A DNA stretch of 64,000 nt from JACMLX01 sp031374935 (GTDB lineage: Bacteria; Gemmatimonadota; Gemmatimonadetes; Gemmatimonadales; Gemmatimonadaceae): NCBI GenBank assembly GCA_031374935.1, contig JANMHB010000113.1, forward strand, positions 62,001 to 126,000, given 5' to 3'. Below, piece by piece: positions 15,382-25,701 of the stretch; the stretch's first letter is position 1; each line of letters starts with the position of its first letter. Position numbers and translations under genes: made by a program. A model generated the notes under the pieces. The model saw only the letters and a list, made by a program, of their open reading frames with translations, ran no database searches and was not told the origin of the DNA.

Positions 15382-17826
15382 TCATCGTGGCAGCGACTCG
15401 CGCGGGACGCCAAGTGTCCGTCCGAGGGCCTCGAACGAGGCGCCGAACTCCGCCCAGGCGCCCTTCTGGAGCGCATCCCGCATCTGCCGATACATCGCCG
15501 CGGCCGCGGTCGGCGCGGCTCCGGCCCGCGCGCCGTCGCGCAGGCTCAGGGCGGCCTCGGGCACACTGGCGGCCACGCCCCGGCGCTCACCATCCGTGAT
15601 CAGCACTGCGGCCAGCTCCGTCGGGCGGCCGTCGCGTACCGAGAAGTACGGCGTGAGGAACCGGGCCGTCGGACCGGGCACAATGCGTGGGGCGCCCCGA
15701 CGCGCCCCCGTGAGTGATCCGGGCTGCCGGAGCGAATCCGATGTCTCCTGCGCGCCGCGCACGATCGCCTCGTACGTCGCGCTCTCGACACTCGGCTGCC
15801 AGCGCGTCCGGCGATCCTCTCCGCCCGGGGCGAGCAGGACGCCGCGCACGCTGCCGCGGCCATCGATCGCTGCCGCCGTCAGCGCGTAGGTGCCGCGAAC
15901 CGGAAGCCAGATCGGCACGAAATCATCCGGCGTGAATGCACTGTCGGCCAGCATGCCACGCACGACGGAGAACTCGGCCAGCGGTCCGGCGCGTCGGATG
16001 GCCGCCGTGGTGTCCTCCTGGACCGCGCGTGAGCCAAACCGCGCCGCAATGGCCGCCTCGAGAGCAAGTGCGTCGGCACGCGGTGGCAGTGCGCGTCGCA
16101 AGCCTTCCGGCAGTGCAGCGATCGGCACCAGATGCGGCGTGAGGCGCTGCAGCGGTCGACGCGCCAGCAGCGGTGGATTCTTCTCCTGCAGCAGCGAGAC
16201 CCGACCGGTATGCGCGTTGACCACGGCCGTCGTGGCGAATTGCGCTGCGGCGACCTCTTCACCATGCAGCATCACATGTTCACTGAGCGGGTAGCTCATG
16301 CTCACCGCATACAAATCGATCGCCCATAGCAGCGAGTCGGCGTAGACGATCGGGACGACCTGTGATCCGGCGCGCAGCCCGGGAACCAGCCGAGCCACGC
16401 GCTCGCGCACGTCGCGAACGGTGACGAGCACCGGCGACGGCTGCGGTATGCTGCCGAACAGCAGGCGTGGATTCTGCTGGTTCCAGGCGAAGGCGAGCCG
16501 CGCCGACAGACTCGCGATCAGCGGGGCCGCGATGCGCCGATCGGGGTCGCTGACGATCGCGTAGCCGCGACCGGAATCGCTGACGACGATTGGTGGTAAC
16601 GCGCGGCCGGTGCGCGCCGACACGTCGCGAAACGGATTGCCGGATGTGAGACTGACCGGGATTGCGCGCCAGGTCGGGAGCAGGCCCGGGACCCTGAGCG
16701 CATCGAAGACGAGGGCACCGGGCATGCCGCCGGTCTGGTCCCACGCCAGCACCGCACCGAGTCGACCAGGCGTCGCACGCGGCACCGATGCGCGATCCCA
16801 CAACGGTGTCGACACGAGCGAGCCCGTGTCGCTCGGCGCGGCAGAGATGACGCGATCGGATTCGTACGCGCGGCGGGTGAAACTCGCGCCGGCGTCGAGA
16901 TAGCGGCGTTCGCGCGCAATGGCATCGCCGCCGCCGTCGACACTGTCTGCGAGCAGCGGCATGCCCTGTCGCAGCAGCAGCGCCATCAGCAGCACCGTCG
17001 TGACTGCGGCGATTCCGGCCCGCGGCTGGCGTGACCAGGCACTCCATGCCACCACACTGGCCGCGGCGAGTGAGATCACCTGCATCACGATCCCGCCAGG
17101 CAATCCGATGCGATGATCGGCGAATCCAAACGCTCCCTCGGGGCCCGCGCCGTGCACCAGCCGGTCAAACCCATCCACGCGATAACTCCACGCGATGAGG
17201 CCCAGCAGCATCGCCCCGAGCACGGTGATATGGCGCCGCGCATGACGGGTGACCCGCATCGCGCGCCCGTCCAGCGCGATGCCACGCGTGAGGACGTATC
17301 CGACAACGGTCACCAGCGACATCACCGCATGCGCGAGCAGCGCCCACGCATACGCCTGCCATTCGAATGGAAACCATGTCGTCCAGAAGGCCAGATCATA
17401 CTGAAAGTACGGATCGGACTCGCCGAACGGGGTCGCGTCCAGGACGTTGGCCAATGGAACCCAGTCGGTGATCGGGATGGTGAGCAGCACGCCGATGACG
17501 AATGCGCCTGCCCACAACACAAAGGAGATCGTTCGGTCCGGTACCGCCCCCTGAAACTCGAGGTTGCCGAGGTTGCCCGGGACGACCACGCTGACGAACG
17601 ATCGGCGGATGGCGGCGAAGTGCAGTCGCATGACCAGCGTGGCCAGCGTACCGGCCCCGATCTTGAGCAGGAGAGCGACGCTGGTCTGCCACCACCAGAC
17701 ATCCGCGTAGCCGAGCGCGCTGAACCAGGCATGGTCACCGGTCAGCGCCCCCCAAGCGCGTCCTGTGGCAAGCAGGGTGGCGACACTCGCGCCCACCGCC
17801 AGCAGCCGTTGACGGCGAATGATCAC
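15382..17826 (-). CDS. UPF0182 family membrane protein
   Basis: A large (814 aa) protein of the UPF0182/COG1615 family, whose function is unknown. The first ~300 residues hold about seven hydrophobic segments; the rest is hydrophilic and probably extracytoplasmic. Family features visible are WFSALGYADVWWWQ near the N-terminus, GESDPYFQYDLAFWTTWFPF and the later YPLSEHVMLHGEE. The preferred start is the GTG at 17826, about 20 bases past the phosphohexomutase stop; a longer frame overlaps that gene. The C-terminal region includes an Ala-rich stretch with a Q-K-G-x-W-A-E-F ending typical of the family. Confidence 0.8.
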   Translation of the reverse strand: MIIRRQRLLAVGASVATLLATGRAWGALTGDHAWFSALGYADVWWWQTSVALLLKIGAGTLATLVMRLHFAAIRRSFVSVVVPGNLGNLEFQGAVPDRTISFVLWAGAFVIGVLLTIPITDWVPLANVLDATPFGESDPYFQYDLAFWTTWFPFEWQAYAWALLAHAVMSLVTVVGYVLTRGIALDGRAMRVTRHARRHITVLGAMLLGLIAWSYRVDGFDRLVHGAGPEGAFGFADHRIGLPGGIVMQVISLAAASVVAWSAWSRQPRAGIAAVTTVLLMALLLRQGMPLLADSVDGGGDAIARERRYLDAGASFTRRAYESDRVISAAPSDTGSLVSTPLWDRASVPRATPGRLGAVLAWDQTGGMPGALVFDALRVPGLLPTWRAIPVSLTSGNPFRDVSARTGRALPPIVVSDSGRGYAIVSDPDRRIAAPLIASLSARLAFAWNQQNPRLLFGSIPQPSPVLVTVRDVRERVARLVPGLRAGSQVVPIVYADSLLWAIDLYAVSMSYPLSEHVMLHGEEVAAAQFATTAVVNAHTGRVSLLQEKNPPLLARRPLQRLTPHLVPIAALPEGLRRALPPRADALALEAAIAARFGSRAVQEDTTAAIRRAGPLAEFSVVRGMLADSAFTPDDFVPIWLPVRGTYALTAAAIDGRGSVRGVLLAPGGEDRRTRWQPSVESATYEAIVRGAQETSDSLRQPGSLTGARRGAPRIVPGPTARFLTPYFSVRDGRPTELAAVLITDGERRGVAASVPEAALSLRDGARAGAAPTAAAAMYRQMRDALQKGAWAEFGASFEALGRTLGVPRESLPR

Positions 17827-17845
17827 GGCCGTGGCACGCCGATGG

Positions 17846-19210
17846 TCAGACGGACACGCCTTGAGTCCGCAGCCATGCGTTGAACTCGGCGCGAATCTCG
17901 TCACGACGGGCGGCCGTCAGCGCTTCGAACCGCAGCACGACGATGGGCTGGGTGTTCGATGCGCGAATCAGGCCCCATCCGTCACCAAAGAGGACGCGTG
18001 CGCCGTCCACATCGATGACCTCGTGCGACTGGCGGAAATGTTCGGACGCTGCCTGGACCAGGGAGAACTTGCGCTCGTCGGGGCAATCGACGCGCAGTTC
18101 CGGGGTGCTGAAGTACGACGGCACGTCGGCCAGCAGATCACGGACGCTGCCCTCGCTCGACGCCACGATCCGCAGAATCCGGGCCGCGGCGTAGAGGGCA
18201 TCGTCGTGTCCATAGAACCCTTCGGTGAAGAACATGTGCCCGGACATTTCGCCGGCCACCGGCGCATGCAGCTCCTTCATCTTGTCCTTGATGAGCGAGT
18301 GCCCGGTCTTCCACATCACCGGCGTGCCGCCAGCCCTGGTGATGGCGTCCGGCAGCGCCTGTGAACACTTGACGTCGAAAATGATCGGCGCACCGACGCC
18401 GGTGCGCGCGAAGACGTCGCGCGCGTACAGCAGCAGCAGGTAGTCACCCCAGATGATCGTCCCGGCGGCATCCACGATGCCGATACGATCGGCGTCGCCA
18501 TCGAACGCGATGCCGATGTCGGCGCCATGCGCGCGCACGGCGTCGATCAGGTCGACCAGGTTCTCCTCGACCGTCGGATCGGGATGATGATTCGGGAAGG
18601 TGCCGTCGCTTTCGCAGAACAGGTACGTGGCATCGACATTCATGCGCGAGAAGATCGCCTCCGTCAGCGGGCCACCGGCGCCGTTGCCGGCGTCGAGCAC
18701 GACCTTGAGGCGCCGCGCGAGCGGACCGGTGCGCGCCAGGACGTCTTCGACATAGGCGGCGTTGAGATCCTCGCTCCGCACGGTGCCAACGCGCGGTGCA
18801 GCCGGTGCATCCAGCAGTTCACGCAACCGCTGAATCCCGGTACCATGCAGCGACCCGGTACCGACACAGATCTTGAACCCGTTGAACTCCGGTGGGTTGT
18901 GCGATCCGGTGATCTGGATGCCCCCGGCGACCGGCAGATGATGCAGCGCCCAGTAGAGCAGCGGTGTCGGTCCGACGCCAATGTCGATGACGTCACGTCC
19001 CCTCGTGGTCAGCCCCCGCACCAGCGCTTCACGCAACGCGGTGCCACTGGGACGATTGTCACGCCCCACGGCCACCGGTCCGGCGACTGCACGTTCGTCC
19101 AGCAAGGCCGCGTACGCGCGCCCGATTCCCTCAGCCGCTTCGGTGGTCAGGTCGTCGCCGACAACGCCACGGATGTCGTACTGTCTGAAGATGCCTGCTG
19201 CGATCGTCAT
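17846..19210 (-). CDS. phosphomannomutase/phosphoglucomutase
   Basis: An alpha-D-phosphohexomutase of 454 aa that interconverts hexose 6- and 1-phosphates for envelope sugars. The phosphoserine is Ser103 in ITGSHNPPEFNG, the Mg site is FDGDADRIGIVD, the sugar loop is GEMSGHMFF and the phosphate-binding loop is near RASNTQP. This set resembles AlgC/ManB rather than GlmM. The ATG at 19210 makes an ATGA overlap with the nuoN stop, so the gene is an extension of the nuo operon; the open frame continues upstream only as a nuoN shadow. Confidence 0.92.
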   Translation of the reverse strand: MTIAAGIFRQYDIRGVVGDDLTTEAAEGIGRAYAALLDERAVAGPVAVGRDNRPSGTALREALVRGLTTRGRDVIDIGVGPTPLLYWALHHLPVAGGIQITGSHNPPEFNGFKICVGTGSLHGTGIQRLRELLDAPAAPRVGTVRSEDLNAAYVEDVLARTGPLARRLKVVLDAGNGAGGPLTEAIFSRMNVDATYLFCESDGTFPNHHPDPTVEENLVDLIDAVRAHGADIGIAFDGDADRIGIVDAAGTIIWGDYLLLLYARDVFARTGVGAPIIFDVKCSQALPDAITRAGGTPVMWKTGHSLIKDKMKELHAPVAGEMSGHMFFTEGFYGHDDALYAAARILRIVASSEGSVRDLLADVPSYFSTPELRVDCPDERKFSLVQAASEHFRQSHEVIDVDGARVLFGDGWGLIRASNTQPIVVLRFEALTAARRDEIRAEFNAWLRTQGVSV

Positions 19211-20769
19211 GGAAATGCGGGCTGAGAATCGGTGGGGGCGAAGGCCTGCATTGGCGTCTGACCGGTACTCCCTCGCGCGGGTGACGTCGGCAGCGTACTG
19301 GTTCTGGCCCAGTGCACCGCAGGCCCTGGATAGACACCAAGCACAAGCAACACGAGCGCAGCGATGGTGACGACGCCACCAGTCCAGCGTGCGGCGACGA
19401 CGCGTGTCGGCGGTTCCACTTCGGTGGGCAGCGTCATGAACATCGTGGCGACGACCTTCAGATAGTACCCAGCCGAGATCAGACTGGCCAGCACGAGGAT
19501 CACCGCCAGCTTCAGTTGCGGTGCGTTGGACGCGAGCGCGGCGCGCAGCACATACCACTTCGCAAAGAAGCCCATGCCACCCGCCACGGGGAAGCCCATC
19601 AGCGACAGCATGAAGACCGCCATGGCCACTGCCAGCGCGGGTCGTGTGCGCGAGAGTCCGGCCAGATCGCTGAGGCGCGTGCGCTTCTCGATGCCACCTG
19701 ACACGAGGCAGAGCACGCTGTAGGCGCCGACCGTGGCAAGCGTGTACGCCAAGGCGTAGAACACGATGGCGGCGGTACCCTCGGCGGAGTGGCTGGTGAC
19801 GGCCACGAGCAGATAGCCGGCGTGTGCGATACTCGAATACGCGAGCATCCGCTTCAGATTCTGCTGCGTGAGCGCCAGGATGTTGCCGACAACCATCGTC
19901 ACCGCAGCCAGCAGCCAGGAGGCGTAGTGCCACGAGGCGTACGCCGGACCAAGGCCATCCATGAGCAGTCGCGCAAAAGCGGCGAACGCGGCGGTCTTGA
20001 CACCGGCTGCCATGAACGAAGTGTAGGGGGTCGGTGCGCCCTCGTACACATCCGGCGTCCACATGTGGAACGGCACTGCGGCGATCTTGAACGAGAAGCC
20101 GACGAACAGCAGCGCCAGTCCACCGATCAGCAGCGGATCCGTCGCGAGGCTCCGCGCGGTGATGACGTCCGCCATGGTGGCCAGGTTCGTCGTCCCGGTG
20201 GCACCGTAAAGCAGCGCCATCCCGTACAGCAGGAATCCGGTGGAGAATGCGCCGAGCAGGAAGTACTTGAGCGCGCCTTCGGCCGACCCCGCCCGACTCC
20301 GATCGAGCCCCGTCAGCACGTAGATCGAAAGTGACATCACTTCGATGCCAAGGAAAATCAACATCAGGTCACGCGCTCCGACGAGCAGCAGCATGCCTGC
20401 GGCCGAGAAGAGCACCAGTGCCGGGGGCTCGCTGGGCGTGAGTGCCGCGCCCTCGTTGTACTCCATGGCCATGACGAGCGTCCCGAGGACGCCGAGCAGG
20501 AGCACGGCGACGGACGCCCAGCGGAAGCCGTCGTACGCCAGCGGGCCCGCCGACGCGCTGAGTGGCGCTGGCTGGTTTGCGAGCATTGCCGCGGCGCCGG
20601 CTGCCAGCAGCGCGACGACCATCGCCAGCAGATGCGCGCGACGCGTGGTCGCCGCGCCCTCCGGCGCAAGGACGCCGAACAGCAGAACGATCATGCCACC
20701 GACGGACACGATCAGTTCCGGAAGCAGCAGTGTGCCAAGATCCAGACTGGCCGATGCAAACGCGTTCAT
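19207..20769 (-). CDS. nuoN: NADH-quinone oxidoreductase subunit N
   Basis: One of the three antiporter-like, proton-translocating membrane subunits of complex I (520 aa, about 14 helices). VMSLSIYVLTGLDR, the Lys-containing AALKYFLLGAFSTGFLLYG-type segment and HMWTPDVYEGAPTP are the NuoN signatures. It starts with an ATGA overlap on nuoM. It closes the A-to-N series and its stop is coupled to the phosphohexomutase. Confidence 0.95.
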   Translation of the reverse strand: MNAFASASLDLGTLLLPELIVSVGGMIVLLFGVLAPEGAATTRRAHLLAMVVALLAAGAAAMLANQPAPLSASAGPLAYDGFRWASVAVLLLGVLGTLVMAMEYNEGAALTPSEPPALVLFSAAGMLLLVGARDLMLIFLGIEVMSLSIYVLTGLDRSRAGSAEGALKYFLLGAFSTGFLLYGMALLYGATGTTNLATMADVITARSLATDPLLIGGLALLFVGFSFKIAAVPFHMWTPDVYEGAPTPYTSFMAAGVKTAAFAAFARLLMDGLGPAYASWHYASWLLAAVTMVVGNILALTQQNLKRMLAYSSIAHAGYLLVAVTSHSAEGTAAIVFYALAYTLATVGAYSVLCLVSGGIEKRTRLSDLAGLSRTRPALAVAMAVFMLSLMGFPVAGGMGFFAKWYVLRAALASNAPQLKLAVILVLASLISAGYYLKVVATMFMTLPTEVEPPTRVVAARWTGGVVTIAALVLLVLGVYPGPAVHWARTSTLPTSPARGSTGQTPMQAFAPTDSQPAFP

Positions 20770-22316
20770 GGCTGGCCCCCGTCAGTCACACCGATCGGCA
20801 CCAGCGTCGAGGATGCGTTCACGCGATTGACGATGCCCGCGACCGACTCCTGCATGCGATTCAGCAGCGGTGCGGGATACAGGCCCAGCCCGATGATCGC
20901 CACGACGAAGACGGACATCACGCCCACCTCCATCCTCGTCAGGTCACGCACCACACCGGCGTTCGCCGCATTCGTCGGCCCGAACAGGACACGCTGCACC
21001 GCCCACAGCAGATACGCTGCCGCCAGAATCACACCGAGTGTGGCCAGCAACGTCAGCACCGGGAACGTCGGGAAGGCGCCGAGCAACACCAGGAACTCGC
21101 CAATGAACCCGTTCGTCCCCGGGAGGCCGGCATTCGCCAGCGCGAAGAGCACCGCGATGGCGCCGAACATCGGCATCTGGCGTGCCAGGCCACCGAGCGA
21201 CGCGAACTGGTCGTCATCCAGCCGCTGCCGCAGCATTCCGAGCAGCAGGAACATCCCACCGGTGGTTATGCCCGCGTTGACCATCACCACCAGAGCACCT
21301 GACACCGATTCTGGCGTGAAGGCGCTGATGCCGAGTACCACGAATCCGAGATGGGCGATCGAGGCGTACGACATCACGCGGCGAAAATCCGGCTGGACCA
21401 ACGCGACCAGCGAACCATACAGCACACCGACGACGCCGAGTGACGCCAGCACCAGCCGCACCGTGGGGTGCAACGCTGCTGCCGGAAACAGCGGATAGGC
21501 CAGCACCAGCAATCCGTAGGTGCCGACCTTGATGCCGAGTGCGACCGCCGCCAAGGGCGGGCCCTCGCTCTGCGCGTCAGGCAACCAGGTGTGGAACGGA
21601 ATCAGCGCGCTCTTCACGAGGAAGGCACTCGCGAACGCCCCGAAGCAGAGGAGCTGGGCCATCAGGCCCATCGGCCGATTCGACGCCATGTCGCGCAGCA
21701 TTTCGTACGTCGTGCCGCCAGCTGCCGAGGCGATGGTGATCACGGCCACCAGCATCAGGAGCGAGCCAAGCATCGTGTAGACGAAGAACGTCTTGCCGGC
21801 GGACGCGCCGCGCTCCGAACCCCAGACGCCGATCAGGAAGTACAGCGGAACAAGCATCAACTCCCAGCACAGGTAGAACAGCAACAGATCGGCGGCGAGG
21901 AAGATGCCCAGAATCCCTGCCGTCAGCAGCAGGATCAGCGCGTACCAGGAGGCGGCGCGGTGCGTGATGCTCGACCGCGGCGTGGCCAGGACACTGAGCA
22001 ACATCAGCACGGCCGTCAACAGGACCAGTGGCAATGAGATGCCATTTGCCGACAGCCGGAATCGCGCGCCGAAGTCGTCGATCCAGGGATAGTCGACCAT
22101 CGCCGAGCTGCTCGGCACGACATTCCACAGCGCCAGCGCCAGCAGCGCGGTTGCGGCCAGCATCGCGATGGTCACCGTGCGCGCGAGAGATGCTTCCACG
22201 TCATTGGCGGACCGCGGCAGCATCCAGACCAGAATCGCACCGACGAACGGCACACCGAGCAACAGGGGCAGGAGCAGCGACGGCGTGATGCCGATGGACG
22301 CAAGGGCCGGCGTCAT
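20766..22316 (-). CDS. nuoM: NADH-quinone oxidoreductase subunit M
   Basis: Antiporter-like membrane subunit of complex I (516 aa). Conserved items are YLCWELMLVPLYFLIGVWG with its essential Glu, the FHTWLPDAQSEGP loop and SYASIAHLGFVVLG. The start is the ATG at 22316 overlapping the nuoL stop (ATGA). A longer frame reaching 22376 lies inside nuoL and was not used. Next gene, nuoN, overlaps by four bases. Confidence 0.95.
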   Translation of the reverse strand: MTPALASIGITPSLLLPLLLGVPFVGAILVWMLPRSANDVEASLARTVTIAMLAATALLALALWNVVPSSSAMVDYPWIDDFGARFRLSANGISLPLVLLTAVLMLLSVLATPRSSITHRAASWYALILLLTAGILGIFLAADLLLFYLCWELMLVPLYFLIGVWGSERGASAGKTFFVYTMLGSLLMLVAVITIASAAGGTTYEMLRDMASNRPMGLMAQLLCFGAFASAFLVKSALIPFHTWLPDAQSEGPPLAAVALGIKVGTYGLLVLAYPLFPAAALHPTVRLVLASLGVVGVLYGSLVALVQPDFRRVMSYASIAHLGFVVLGISAFTPESVSGALVVMVNAGITTGGMFLLLGMLRQRLDDDQFASLGGLARQMPMFGAIAVLFALANAGLPGTNGFIGEFLVLLGAFPTFPVLTLLATLGVILAAAYLLWAVQRVLFGPTNAANAGVVRDLTRMEVGVMSVFVVAIIGLGLYPAPLLNRMQESVAGIVNRVNASSTLVPIGVTDGGQP

Positions 22317-24376
22317 CGACCGGCCCGCAGCACAAAGATCCCGACCAGCGCAACCGCGCCAAGGGTGATCGCCCACACGTAGCTGCCGGCGAAACCGATC
22401 TGTGCGCGCGACGCGATCGAGGACATCACACGGAGCACCTGACCGCTGCCCTGCACGACCACCGCGTGAATGAGCCCGAGATCGAGCCCGCGCCAGAGCA
22501 CCTTGCGTGCCGTCGCCACCACTGGCGCCACGAGGCCACGGGCAATCGCCGTATCGACGAAGTAGTCGTTGGCGAGTATCCGGCCGATCCCGTGCTCCGC
22601 CGGCGCGGCGTCCCTGGTCGTCAGCACGTCAGGCTTCAACAGGATGAATGCGGTAACGATCCCTCCCACGGCGACCGCGATCGCGATGGCGATGAGCACG
22701 AACTCCGTCGAATGCGGGAGGTGACCTGTGCCCGCCAGCAGCGTCCCCGACGCCGACGCGATCGGCGCGAGCCACTCGGCCAGCAATCCGGGTCGTCCGA
22801 TCGGCAGGACTTCCGGCAGTTGCAGCCAGCCGCCAACCAGCGTCAGCGCACCCAGCACGATCAGCGGCGCGCGCAACAGCCAGGGAGCGTCGTGGACGGC
22901 CGTCTCGACGTCCTCACCGGCACGGAAACGTCCGTGAAAGGTGTAGCGCATGAGGCGCGTCATGTAGACCGCGGTCATGAATGCCGTGATGAGGGCGATG
23001 CCGTAGGCCAGCCACAGAATGACGCGCCCCGGAACCGGTCCCAGCGATGCCTCCGCCAGTGGCGATTCAATGGCGCGCTCGGCGACCGCGCTGAGGATGG
23101 CATCCTTCGAGAAGAAGCCGGCCAGCGGTGGGATCCCGGCGATGGCCAGTGTGGCGATCCACATCAGGGTGCCGGTTGCCGGCATGCGCCGCATCAGGCC
23201 ACCCATGTTGCGCATGTCCTGCGCGTCGTCATGGCGATGCGACTCGTGGAACGCGTGGTGCATGCTGTGGATGACGGCGCCCGCGCCCAGGAACAGGAGC
23301 GCCTTGAAGAAGGCGTGCGTCACGAGGTGAAACATCCCGGCGGAGTACGCGCCGGCACCCACCGCGACGAACATGTAGCCGAGCTGGGACACGGTGGAAT
23401 ACGCGAGCACCTTCTTGATGTCCCACTGCTTCAGGCCCACACTCGCGGCCCACAGCGCGGTGCACGCGCCCACCAGCACGATCACCAGGCTGGCCACCGG
23501 CGCAGCCGAGAACAGTGCCGCGTTGCGGACGATCAGGTAGATGCCGGCGGTGACCATCGTCGCGGCATGAATGAGCGCCGAGACCGGCGTCGGTCCAGCC
23601 ATCGCGTCCGGCAGCCACACGTACAGCGGAAGCTGCGCGCTCTTGCCGGCGCAGCCGAGGAACATGAAGAGGCAAATCGCCGTGATGAGCGGCGTCGCCA
23701 TCGCGCTGTGCTGCCGCGCGATCACGTCGAAATCCAGCGAGCCAAGGTTCGTGAACAGGATGAACATCGCCAGCAGCAGGCCGAAGTCACCGATCCGGTT
23801 CACGACGAACGCCTTCTTGCCGGCGACGGCGTTGGCCGTCTCACCAAACCAGAAGCCGATGAGCAGATACGACGCCAGACCGACCCCCTCCCAGCCGATG
23901 AAGAGCACGGGCAGGTTGGCTCCCATCACCAGCATCAGCATGAAGCCGACGAACAGGTTCAGGTAGGCGAAGTATCGCGCGAAGCCGGCGTCGTCTGCCA
24001 TGTAGCCGACGCTGTAGACGTGAATCAGCGACCCGACGCCGGTGATGACCAGCATCATCAGGACGCTCAGGCGATCGACCCGCAGCGCCCAGTCGACCTG
24101 GAACGCACCGGTCGTCATCCATTGCCCCAGTGTGGATGTGATCGACGCCTCAGCGCCGCCGATTCCGGTCGCCAGCCAGACGCTGAGGGCCAGCGCGACC
24201 AGCATCACGCCAACGCCGATGGCGCTCACGGTGGCTCGACGCCCCGACGGCGTCAGCTCGGCGCGCTCGCCTCGCCACGCTGGAATCAGCGACAACAGCC
24301 CGTTCACCACGAAGCCGCCGAACGGCAGCGCGGGAACCAGCCAGACGAGTTGTGCTGCGGAAGTGGAAATGGGCAT
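22313..24376 (-). CDS. nuoL: NADH-quinone oxidoreductase subunit L
   Basis: The distal antiporter-like subunit of complex I (687 aa) with the long C-terminal lateral helix. Visible are SVGYMADDAGFARYFAYLNLF, FIGWEGVGLASYLLIGFWF and LPLYVWLPDAMAGPTPVSALIHAATMV-type segments. The ATG at 24376 (MPISTSAAQLVWLVPALP) is chosen because hydrophobic sequence begins directly; the frame is open 14 codons further but would overlap nuoK. The gap to nuoK is 13 bases. Confidence 0.95.
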   Translation of the reverse strand: MPISTSAAQLVWLVPALPFGGFVVNGLLSLIPAWRGERAELTPSGRRATVSAIGVGVMLVALALSVWLATGIGGAEASITSTLGQWMTTGAFQVDWALRVDRLSVLMMLVITGVGSLIHVYSVGYMADDAGFARYFAYLNLFVGFMLMLVMGANLPVLFIGWEGVGLASYLLIGFWFGETANAVAGKKAFVVNRIGDFGLLLAMFILFTNLGSLDFDVIARQHSAMATPLITAICLFMFLGCAGKSAQLPLYVWLPDAMAGPTPVSALIHAATMVTAGIYLIVRNAALFSAAPVASLVIVLVGACTALWAASVGLKQWDIKKVLAYSTVSQLGYMFVAVGAGAYSAGMFHLVTHAFFKALLFLGAGAVIHSMHHAFHESHRHDDAQDMRNMGGLMRRMPATGTLMWIATLAIAGIPPLAGFFSKDAILSAVAERAIESPLAEASLGPVPGRVILWLAYGIALITAFMTAVYMTRLMRYTFHGRFRAGEDVETAVHDAPWLLRAPLIVLGALTLVGGWLQLPEVLPIGRPGLLAEWLAPIASASGTLLAGTGHLPHSTEFVLIAIAIAVAVGGIVTAFILLKPDVLTTRDAAPAEHGIGRILANDYFVDTAIARGLVAPVVATARKVLWRGLDLGLIHAVVVQGSGQVLRVMSSIASRAQIGFAGSYVWAITLGAVALVGIFVLRAGR

Positions 24377-24389
24377 GCGTGGGGAGTTG

Positions 24390-24683
24390 CTAACCTCTGA
24401 GCAGCCGAATTCGGCCAAGATCGACGGTGCGATAGTGCCGGAACACGCTGATCACGATCGCCAGGCCGACCGCGGCCTCGGCAGCGGCAACGGTCATCAC
24501 CAGGAGTACGAACACCTGCCCCTGCACGCCGTGCAGGCGCGACAGGGCAATGAACGACAGATTCACCGCGTTGAGCATCAGCTCGACGCACATGAACAGA
24601 ATCAACGCGTTCCGACGGGTGAGCACACCGAGGACACCGATGCTGAACAGGATCGCCGAGACCAGCAGCGCTTCACGGATCAT
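24390..24683 (-). CDS. nuoK: NADH-quinone oxidoreductase subunit K
   Basis: A 97-aa three-helix subunit of the complex I membrane arm. The two buried glutamates of the proton path are visible in FMCVELMLNAVNL and VAAAEAAVGLAI. It starts with an ATGA overlap on nuoJ. Length and motif spacing are normal. Confidence 0.95.
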   Translation of the reverse strand: MIREALLVSAILFSIGVLGVLTRRNALILFMCVELMLNAVNLSFIALSRLHGVQGQVFVLLVMTVAAAEAAVGLAIVISVFRHYRTVDLGRIRLLRG

Positions 24684-25204
24684 GTGCGCGCCTCACCGGC
24701 GACCTTGCCGCGCTTGGCGAGCACGACCGCGCCGATGACTGCGACCAGCAGCAGGATCGATGTCACTTCGAATGCCACGATGTTGTCGGTGAAGAGCGCA
24801 TTCGCGATCGGCGCCAGCGCATCCACGTCAACGGCCGCGAGTTGGTCGGCCGGGAGCGCCGATGCGCGAATCACGTATGTGAGCTCCGCCAGCAGCAGTG
24901 CGGCGAGCAGCGTGGCCCCGACCGCAGCACCCATGCTGCGTTTCTCCTGTACATCCTGTTCGCCCAGATTCAGCAGCATCACGACGAACACGAAGACGAC
25001 CATGATGGCACCGGCGTACACGAGCACCTGTGCCGCACCGAGGAAATGCGCACCGAGCATCACGTACAGCGCCGCCAGTGCGAACATCACATTGACCAGC
25101 CACAACGCCGCCGCGACCGGACTCCGGCGCGTGACCATCGTCAGCGCGGCGCCGATCGCCATGACGGAGAAGAGCCAGAAATGGACAGTGTAGAACGTGC
25201 CCAT
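24680..25204 (-). CDS. nuoJ: NADH-quinone oxidoreductase subunit J
   Basis: A five-helix complex I membrane subunit (174 aa). The conserved helix VLVYAGAIMVVFVFVVML near residue 60 carries the GAIMVxFVFVxML pattern typical of NuoJ. It overlaps nuoI by one base upstream and nuoK by four bases downstream, in the standard I-J-K order. The C-terminus is short and basic. Confidence 0.94.
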   Translation of the reverse strand: MGTFYTVHFWLFSVMAIGAALTMVTRRSPVAAALWLVNVMFALAALYVMLGAHFLGAAQVLVYAGAIMVVFVFVVMLLNLGEQDVQEKRSMGAAVGATLLAALLLAELTYVIRASALPADQLAAVDVDALAPIANALFTDNIVAFEVTSILLLVAVIGAVVLAKRGKVAGEART

Positions 25205-25701
25205 TACTCGCCCGACGGATCAGCGGGATCCCACAGTTCACTGACCGGGTGCGTCTGCGCCGTCAGGCGTTCGAGATCGTAGACGAATCCTTCTCGCGTG
25301 AGTTCAGCATTCTCGTAATGCCGTCCCATGTGAATCGCCTCTTCCGGACAGACCTCCTGGCAGTACCCGCAGAAGATGCAGCGGAACTCATCGATCTCGA
25401 ACACGAGCGGAAACCGGTTTCCCTGCTCATCCTCGCCGGGCACCAGCTTGATGCAGTTCGCAGGGCAGACGGTCGGACAGAGCCCGCAGCCGACACACTT
25501 CGCCTTGCCGTCCTCGTTGGTGAGCATCCGGTGCGTGCCACGCCAGCGCTTGGAGAGAGCTTCCGTCTCCTCCGGATACTGCGTGGTGACCTTGTGTGGG
25601 TCGACCAGGTGCTTGAAGGTATGCGCCAAGCCGGAGAGCGTGGCCCGCACGTAGCTCACCTGCTCCACCGGTCGGTCCATCACCCTGACCTTGATCGCCA
25701 T
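25204..25701 (-). CDS. nuoI: NADH-quinone oxidoreductase subunit I (2 x [4Fe-4S])
   Basis: The 165-aa ferredoxin-like subunit that holds clusters N6a and N6b and passes electrons towards N2. Both cluster motifs are present: CVGCGLCPTVCPANC and CIFCGYCQEVCPEEA. It is peripheral on the membrane side of the hydrophilic arm. Both ends overlap the neighbouring nuo genes by single bases (TGATG). Confidence 0.96.
   Translation of the reverse strand: MAIKVRVMDRPVEQVSYVRATLSGLAHTFKHLVDPHKVTTQYPEETEALSKRWRGTHRMLTNEDGKAKCVGCGLCPTVCPANCIKLVPGEDEQGNRFPLVFEIDEFRCIFCGYCQEVCPEEAIHMGRHYENAELTREGFVYDLERLTAQTHPVSELWDPADPSGE

Noticed and set aside
19211..20062. Upstream extension of the phosphohexomutase frame
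   Set aside because: It lies inside nuoN and shows no homology; the family N-terminus begins at 19210.
22466..24400. Long plus-strand open frame antisense to nuoL
   Set aside because: Rich in His, Gln and Arg, with no motif; nuoL on the other strand is certain.
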